Program-made: the position numbers and the translations under genes
The notes under the pieces: generated by a model
The model's input: the letters and a program-made list of their open reading frames with translations, nothing else
The model's database searches: none
Told to the model about the DNA's origin: nothing
In this document: positions 59,687 to 64,000 of the stretch, in pieces
Position numbering within the stretch: the stretch's first letter is position 1
Layout of the letters: each line of letters begins with the position of its first letter
Assembly (NCBI RefSeq): GCF_900129775.1
Contig: NZ_FQWV01000010.1
Span: 16,661 to 80,660, forward strand
Origin: Halobaculum gomorrense
GTDB taxonomy: Archaea > Halobacteriota > Halobacteria > Halobacteriales > Haloferacaceae
Direction of reading: 5' to 3'
Length of the DNA: 64,000 bases

Positions 59687-60287
59687 TTGATCCGCACGGC
59701 CCACTCCCCCTCGCCCGGTCAGTCGTCCAAGGGCGTGCCGGAGTCGGCCGGGAACGACTCAGAGGCGGACTATTCGACCAAAGCGCACTTGAGCGAGGGC
59801 TAACTCTTGGAGGTACTCGCGAACAACCGACGACGGTACGCGCTTCACGCCCACACGCTAGACGACGCCGCCTGGGTGATCGGTCACCTCGCCGAACAGG
59901 TCGCCGCCTGGGAGAACGAGATGCCGATAGCGGAGGTGCCGCGGATCGAACGGAAGTCGTGTACATCAGCCTTCAGCAGCAACACCTGCCGAAGATAGAC
60001 GAATTGGGTGTCGTAGAGTACGATAAGGATCGTGGGACCGTCCGTCTCACCGCGGCGAAATACGACATCGATGTCTACCTCGACGTCGTCCGCGGCGACG
60101 ATATCCAGTGGAGCGAGTACCACCTCGGTCTCTCTGCCGCCACTGCCGTCCTCGTCCTCGCCAGCTGGCTCGACAGCTTTCCCTTCTCGGAGATCAGCGA
60201 CATCGTGTGGGCGGTGTCGTCGTGGCCGTCTTTGCCGGCTCCTCGGCCGTCCACTACTACCGCCAAACTCAGATGCGCTTCAGTTAG
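59687..60287 (+). pseudogene. DUF7344-type winged-helix gene, inactivated
   Basis: A remnant of the same family as the intact genes at 60716-61321 and 62794-63411. The N-terminus (RTAHSPSPGQSSKGVPES) leads to the motif LEVLANNRRRYALHAHTL, but a TAA at 59801-59803 replaces a codon (probably GAA) inside SEG-x-LLEVL. A one-base frameshift near 59955 separates AEQVAAWENEMPIAEV from VVYISLQQQHLPKIDELG. A second near 60205 separates the membrane part (LVLASWLDSFPFSEISDI) from a tail ending HYYRQTQMRFS. Three independent lesions mean it cannot make a full product. It is convergent with the intact copy at 60716. Confidence 0.75.
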
Positions 60288-60715
60288 ACCTCGCCCCGCC
60301 CCGCCCGCGAGTGTGAGGGACGGGCCGAACTGGTGGCACTGTCGCACACCGCATCGCGTGCATTCCCCCAGCCACTGCTGCGCCCGCCACCCTAGAAACT
60401 TCGACGAGGAATGCGGCAGAGAGCGGGACTCCAACCCCGCCGACGTCGACTCCCGTCGCCGACGCGGTCACCCGGACCACAAGTCCGTCGTCGCGCTACG
60501 CGTCGGCCGCGGTCACGAGCAGGGAGGCAGGCCGCTCTCGGGTGCCGAGACTGCGAGGACCGGCTCGAACGGGGGCTCGACCCGGTCGAAGGGATCGAGC
60601 GCGAGCATTCCATGGAACGGGAGCATCAAATGAGTGCGAGCATTCATCCGTCTGTCGTCCGGGCTGGCGTCGCGTCCTGCCCCCTCGAACTGGAACGCGA
60701 GAGCGACCCTGGCAG
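60288..60715. other. 428-nt intergenic region between convergent DUF7344 genes
   Basis: GC-rich, no stop-free frame that looks coding. The tail of one plus-strand frame (RDCEDRLERGLDPVEGIERE) has a faintly coding look but no start, promoter or known domain. No repeat, RNA or terminator recognised. Confidence 0.35.
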
Positions 60716-61321
60716 TCAGCGGGCCGTCGGCGGAGCGTCGCCTGCACCGAGGCGGTTCCGACGCGAGCGGACGAGGTGAACGATGCTCGTCACCGCGAAC
60801 AGCACGACGACGAACGCGGCGTACGCGGCGTCGCTCCCGATCGAGAACGGGAAGATGTCGAGCCAGGCGACCGTCACGAGTGCCGCTGCGAACCCCGATA
60901 AGCCGAGATAGAACTCGCTCCACGGGATGTCGTTGCCCCGGACGACGTCCATGTAGACGCGGAGGTCCTCGCCGGTCTCGGTCAACTCGATCTCGTCTCG
61001 AGTGGACTCGTAGTTGAGCGCGCCCGCGTGGTCGAGCCGCGGGAGGTGGGTCTGGTGGAGCGCGACGTACACGCACCGGCGTTGGGCCGAGTCCACCTCC
61101 GCGACGTCGACCTCGTTCTCCCAGGCGGCGATCTGCTCGGCCAGTTCGCCGATCTCAGCACTCTTTCTACGCATCAAGTGGTGGAGCGTGTACCGCCGAC
61201 GATCGTTGCCGAGGAGCTGGAACACCTCCGTCCGACTCAGCCCTCCCGGCTCGTCGGGGCCGGACTCGGGCGCTCCGTCCGGACCGAACTCGGTCGGACT
61301 GTCGTCCACTTGTGTTGCCAT
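60716..61321 (-). CDS. DUF7344-type winged-helix membrane protein
   Basis: A 201-residue protein, probably a membrane-anchored transcription regulator. The winged-helix part starts TEVFQLLGNDRRRYTLHHL with GELAEQIAAWENEVDVAEV and the second helix region VYVALHQTHLPRLDHAGAL. YMDVVRGNDIPWSEFYLGL is the conserved block ahead of two transmembrane helices (AAALVTVAWLDIFPFSIG and YAAFVVVLFAVTSIVHLV). A short basic tail follows. The ATG at 61321 is chosen after the AT-rich promoter; an upstream frame is not needed. DUF7344 proteins commonly flank secretion and surface genes in haloarchaea, so it may regulate the nearby TasA-like cluster; that is inference. Confidence 0.75.
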   Translation of the reverse strand: MATQVDDSPTEFGPDGAPESGPDEPGGLSRTEVFQLLGNDRRRYTLHHLMRRKSAEIGELAEQIAAWENEVDVAEVDSAQRRCVYVALHQTHLPRLDHAGALNYESTRDEIELTETGEDLRVYMDVVRGNDIPWSEFYLGLSGFAAALVTVAWLDIFPFSIGSDAAYAAFVVVLFAVTSIVHLVRSRRNRLGAGDAPPTAR

Positions 61322-61654
61322 TGTTATCATATTACTTATTAAGCATATCAACATTCCGGTTTACTTGACAACTAATTTACTTATTTTAGGTATCTAATCG
61401 ACAGGAATATCGATCCGAACTCGCGACGGCGGCGATCGTGTGGAACAGGTCGGCCCCCGTCATTGTGCGCCGGCCGCGCCGACGGCGACCCGCCTCGGAT
61501 GGTCGTGGCGTAGTGGAACCCCCGACTCCGATACGCCGTTTACGACCGACACGGTGTCCTTCACCCTAGACCTGTCCGTGACGACCGACGACCTCGCTTG
61601 ATCGGGTGCTTGTGATCGAACCGTCTTCGCCCGGTTCGGCGACCCAATCCGGCC
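61322..61654. other. 333-nt intergenic region with AT-rich promoter
   Basis: The first 80 nt are very AT-rich (minus strand reading includes TTAAGTAAATTAG and AATATGATAAC), giving the TATA region for the DUF7344 gene on the minus strand. The remaining 250 nt are GC-rich, contain no plausible gene and end before the minus-strand membrane protein at 61655. No repeat or RNA seen. Confidence 0.45.
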
Positions 61655-62029
61655 TCACCCGATCAACAGCCGCAGATTCAGCGCCGTGGTAAACGCGCCG
61701 AGGACCGACAGTACGACTGGCGGGATGTAATAGCCGAAACGGTCGCCAGCGCGGGCACTCGACAGACTGATCGCGAGACACGCTCCGAACACGGCCAGTT
61801 TCACACCGACGAGTCCGAACTCGCCGAACCAGTCGACTGCGGTCGCGACGAGCACGTTCGCTTCACTGACTCGCTCGGAGTAGTTGATGAGCGCGAGCGT
61901 CGTGACGATGTCGCCGACGCCGTAGGTCACCGTGGCGAGGAACCACAACCGAGAAAACTCCCCACTCTCGAACGGCGTCTCCGCGAGCGAGAACCTCCCG
62001 GTCGCGTCGCCGCCCGCGTCGGCTGTCAT
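61655..62029 (-). CDS. Small membrane protein (DUF5658-like)
   Basis: A 124-residue protein with four hydrophobic helices: RLWFLATVTYGVGDIVTTL, the following ERVSEANVLVATAV, GEFGLVGVKLAVFGACLAI and the last IPPVVLSVLGAFTTALNLRL. The GD-x-x-TT motif in the first helix and the Glu-Ala-Asn between the first two helices fit the DUF5658 type as I recall it. No catalytic site is known. The ATG at 62029 is preceded by sequence without an obvious TATA box. Confidence 0.6.
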   Translation of the reverse strand: MTADAGGDATGRFSLAETPFESGEFSRLWFLATVTYGVGDIVTTLALINYSERVSEANVLVATAVDWFGEFGLVGVKLAVFGACLAISLSSARAGDRFGYYIPPVVLSVLGAFTTALNLRLLIG

Positions 62030-62320
62030 ACTGACGACAGAGTCACCAGGGACAAAAACGCCCCGGAGCGTGGCGGCGTGCGATTCGCGGCGTCTCGTCG
62101 GTCGCCGCCGCGGTACGTCCTCCGGTGCAGGTCGTCCCGATTGGTCGCGCCCGTCGGCTCCCCGGAGCGTTCCCGCATCGAATACGCCGCGTGGGGTCGT
62201 GGTGCGAATCGGCGTTGTGGCTCACGACCAGTTGCTTCCTCGCATCCGAAAACAGCGTTGTGCGCCGGAGCGAGGGGCGAGTTCGAGCGGTGGAGAATCA
62301 GTCGTGCTTCGTGCTTTCGC

Positions 62321-62791
62321 TTACTCGCCGCCGGCTTCGCCCGTCGTGGCGTTCGTCGCCGTCGCGTACGGGCACGCCGATTTCGCCGCGACGTGACGCG
62401 TAACCGTCGCGTCGAAGCCGTCGGCCGTCACCCGAACGATCACCGTGTCGATCGGGACGTCGAACACCGTCTCGAACCGCTCGCGCTCGCCCGCGGAGAC
62501 CGTCGCCGTGTCGAGGCTTCCGTCAGTTCGGTCGACCGCCTCGTTCGAGATCTCCTCGACCGTAACCGTGTCGGTGTATCGGTTCGTTACCCACACGCGC
62601 ACGGGGCTCGCGCCGTTGCCGTTGCCGTTCGACTTCTCGCAGGCGACCACGCCGACGTACGCGTTCTCGTTGTCGACCCCGTTCACGTTCACCGAGCGAG
62701 CCGCCTCGACTGTGCTGAAGCCGCTGGTGCCGACGCTCAAGCCGGTCGTGAGCACGACGAGTAGTGCGATCTTGAACGCGGTTCGGGTCAT
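62321..62791 (-). CDS. Secreted DUF1102-like protein
   Basis: A 156-residue exported protein with signal helix FKIALLVVLTTGLSVGTSG followed by FSTVEAARSVNVNGVDNENA. The latter matches the start region of archaeal DUF1102 proteins (F-T/S-x-V-E-A-x-R-x-V-x-V). DUF1102 proteins are beta-rich exported proteins, and I consider them relatives of the TasA/camelysin group. Cysteines in GVVACEKSNG and SACPYATATN could form one disulphide. The gene begins 3 nt after the stop of the DUF7344 gene at 62794, so it is under that gene's promoter and probably its control. Confidence 0.7.
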   Translation of the reverse strand: MTRTAFKIALLVVLTTGLSVGTSGFSTVEAARSVNVNGVDNENAYVGVVACEKSNGNGNGASPVRVWVTNRYTDTVTVEEISNEAVDRTDGSLDTATVSAGERERFETVFDVPIDTVIVRVTADGFDATVTRHVAAKSACPYATATNATTGEAGGE

Positions 62792-62793
62792 AG

Positions 62794-63411
62794 TTATTCG
62801 ATGTTGGGCGGGGATCTGTCGTCCCCGAGTTTCATCTCCGTGGAGAAGTACCGGTTCACCGTCGCCGACACCGTGAACGCGACGACGACGAACGCGAACC
62901 ACCCGAGATCGGGCACCAACGTGAACGGGTAGGCCCCGACCCACACCGCCGCAAGAAGCGCCATCGATACGCCCGAGAGGCCGAGGTAGTACTCGCTCCA
63001 CGGGATCTCTTTGCCGCGGACGACGTCGAGATAGATCTCCACCTCGCCCAGCGCCGGCGTCGCGTCGACGGTCCCGCGGTCCTTGTCGAAGCTGACGAGT
63101 CCGACCTCGTCGAGTTTGGGAAGGTGGGACTGCTGGAGCGCGGTGTAGACCCGCTTGCGCTCGTCGTAGCTCACCTCCGTTACGTCGATCTCGTTCTCCC
63201 ACGCGGCGACCCGCTCGGAGAGGGTTCCCAACTCGTGTGTGGTGCCCTCGGCCTGGGCGATCGCGTGGAGCGCGTTGCGCCGGCGCGTGTTCGCCAGCAC
63301 GTCGAACAGCTCCTCTTCGGAGACGCTGTGCGGTTCCTCCCGGTCGTGTTGCCCGTCGGCCGTGGGCTGTTCGGCCGTACCACCGCCCGTGGGCATTGTC
63401 GTCCCCGACAT
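62794..63411 (-). CDS. DUF7344-type winged-helix membrane protein (second intact copy)
   Basis: A 205-residue protein with the same layout as the copy at 60716: a variable polar N-terminus, winged helix (EEELFDVLANTRRRNALHAI, GTLSERVAAWENEIDVTEV), VYTALQQSHLPKLDEVGLVS, then YLDVVRGKEIPWSEYYLGLS and two transmembrane helices (MALLAAVWVGAYPFTLVP, WFAFVVVAFTVSATVNRY). An AT-rich stretch lies just upstream of its ATG at 63411. It is translated immediately before the DUF1102-like gene. Together with the pseudogene this makes three family members within 4 kb. Confidence 0.75.
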   Translation of the reverse strand: MSGTTMPTGGGTAEQPTADGQHDREEPHSVSEEELFDVLANTRRRNALHAIAQAEGTTHELGTLSERVAAWENEIDVTEVSYDERKRVYTALQQSHLPKLDEVGLVSFDKDRGTVDATPALGEVEIYLDVVRGKEIPWSEYYLGLSGVSMALLAAVWVGAYPFTLVPDLGWFAFVVVAFTVSATVNRYFSTEMKLGDDRSPPNIE

Positions 63412-63736
63412 AATCGTACGACTTTGTCTGACATTTGTCAGCCAATAAGTGTAACCGTTATTTTCGTTTACATCCCCCCGGGCGAAGGTGTTTATCTACT
63501 GTCGGTATCTCAGGTGAGGATCGTATTTTATTTCTTGCTGGCGGAAGCGGAACGTGTGATAGCCTGTCCGATCTGGGTGCTCCTGAACGCACTGATACCG
63601 GTCGTTCCAAGGGTGTGAAAGCGGAACGAGGACCAGTGTGGATCGGCGCGGAATCGGATCGATCCTCAGTCTCAGGACAGTCCTGTAGGTATCACTGCCG
63701 GGACCTTCAGCCACTCAGACAGGTCTATACAATACT
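63412..63736. other. 325-nt intergenic region before the IS6 element
   Basis: The left end holds the AT-rich promoter of the DUF7344 gene (minus-strand TTATTGGCTGACAAATG). The rest is of mixed GC with no supported gene. A short minus-strand frame crossing into the IS element (ending DLSEWLKVPAVIPTGLS) might be the broken end of a gene, but I cannot support it. Confidence 0.35.
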
Positions 63737-64000
63737 GTCGGCGGTGTTCAGATAAGGATGAAGAGTGAGGCGGAGCGATTTTCAGCTGATCTATGGCAGA
63801 AACCGCCCGCCTCAACGGATGTTTTGAACGAGTTCGAGTTAGGCTTTGTGGAGCGAGAAACAACACCAAAGCAGTTTATGAAGCTTGGTATTCAGCTCCA
63901 TCTGCGTGGCCTATCACTTTCGAATACCGTCTCAGTTCTCTATGAATTTGGTGTTGATCGAGCTCGATCCACCGTCCATAACTGGGTTCACAAGGCCGAG
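63737..64000 (+). mobile_element. IS6-family insertion sequence, left end, cut by the window edge
   Basis: The element begins near GGCGGTGTTCAGA at about 63740 and contains the transposase start. Its right end lies beyond the window, so its length, inverted repeats and target duplication cannot be checked. A 16-nt identical copy of its left-end DNA occurs at 45339. The element's codon use is less GC-rich than that of its surroundings. Confidence 0.65.
63758..64000 (+). CDS. IS6-family transposase, N-terminal part
   Basis: The first 81 residues of a haloarchaeal IS6-type (DDE) transposase. Visible landmarks are EFELGFVERETTPKQFM, LGIQLHLRGLSLSNTVSVL and FGVDRARSTVHNWVHKAE, the conserved helix-turn-helix region preceding the catalytic domain. 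The catalytic DDE residues lie past the right edge. The ATG at 63758 is the first start in the element. Confidence 0.85.
   Translation, partial: MKSEAERFSADLWQKPPASTDVLNEFELGFVERETTPKQFMKLGIQLHLRGLSLSNTVSVLYEFGVDRARSTVHNWVHKAE

Noticed and set aside
60411..60779. A plus-strand frame between the DUF7344 genes.
   Set aside because: Arg-rich composition typical of shadows; no start context.
62078..62764. A 228-residue plus-strand frame opposite the DUF1102-like gene.
   Set aside because: Shadow sequence; the minus-strand gene has a clear signal peptide and family motif.
63672..63869. A minus-strand frame at the IS6 left end (ending DLSEWLKVPAVIPTGLS).
   Set aside because: Overlaps the transposase start and lacks any supported start or family.

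Overview
The window is 64 kb of a haloarchaeal (class Halobacteria) chromosome. Evidence: very high GC with GC-rich third codon positions, strongly acidic proteins, leaderless promoters with TATA boxes about 30 nt before the start codon, Tat-type secretion signals, and haloarchaeal families such as Bat, bacteriorhodopsin, DUF7344 regulators and phosphomevalonate decarboxylase. The genus cannot be fixed from sequence alone; a photoheterotrophic Halorubrum-like lineage fits the bat-bop-lycopene cyclase block.

Layout. 1-4.4 kb: glpABC, the anaerobic glycerol-3-phosphate dehydrogenase operon (glpA enters from the left edge). 4.5-8.2 kb: a thioesterase, then an arsenic island with two units (arsR-acr3 and arsR-arsC) around a dead ridA gene. 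8.4-29 kb: housekeeping and central metabolism: ileS, a Cdc48-type AAA ATPase, an Lhr-type helicase, a type II NADH dehydrogenase-like enzyme, mevalonate-pathway decarboxylase, hydroxyacyl-CoA dehydrogenase, the gluconeogenic pair fba-fbp, an S9 peptidase and an acyl-CoA carboxylase. 29-35.6 kb: two PH-domain membrane proteins, a MaoC hydratase and a CitE-type lyase, and two divergent glutamate dehydrogenases. 35.7-39.3 kb: the light block bat-bop-lycopene cyclase, with a Bat-type upstream activating sequence overlapping the bat stop codon. 39.3-45.8 kb: assorted genes, including a frameshifted MOSC gene, a frameshifted histidine kinase and a gluconate dehydratase.

46-56.6 kb is the most unusual region. 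Eight secretion genes lie on the minus strand: six TasA/camelysin-like proteins with SipW-type signal regions, a SipW-like signal peptidase with a long membrane-anchored C-terminal extension, and a serine/threonine/asparagine-rich protein full of N-glycosylation sequons. Two of the TasA-like proteins carry von Willebrand A (vWA) domains, one appended and one inserted inside the TasA fold. The first five genes form a run from one promoter. Each of its four internal gaps contains the same 24-nt element, which folds as a perfect tRNA T-arm (5-6 bp stem, TTCGACT loop), usually with a further outer stem. I infer a dedicated extracellular fibre/adhesin system whose mRNA may be cut or controlled by tRNA-like hairpins.

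57-64 kb is accessory DNA: unknown proteins (one a paralogue of a gene at 30.5 kb), three DUF7344 winged-helix membrane proteins (one a pseudogene with three lesions), a DUF1102-like secreted protein, and the left part of an IS6-family element at the right edge. A 16-nt copy of the DNA at that element's left end stands alone at 45.34 kb.
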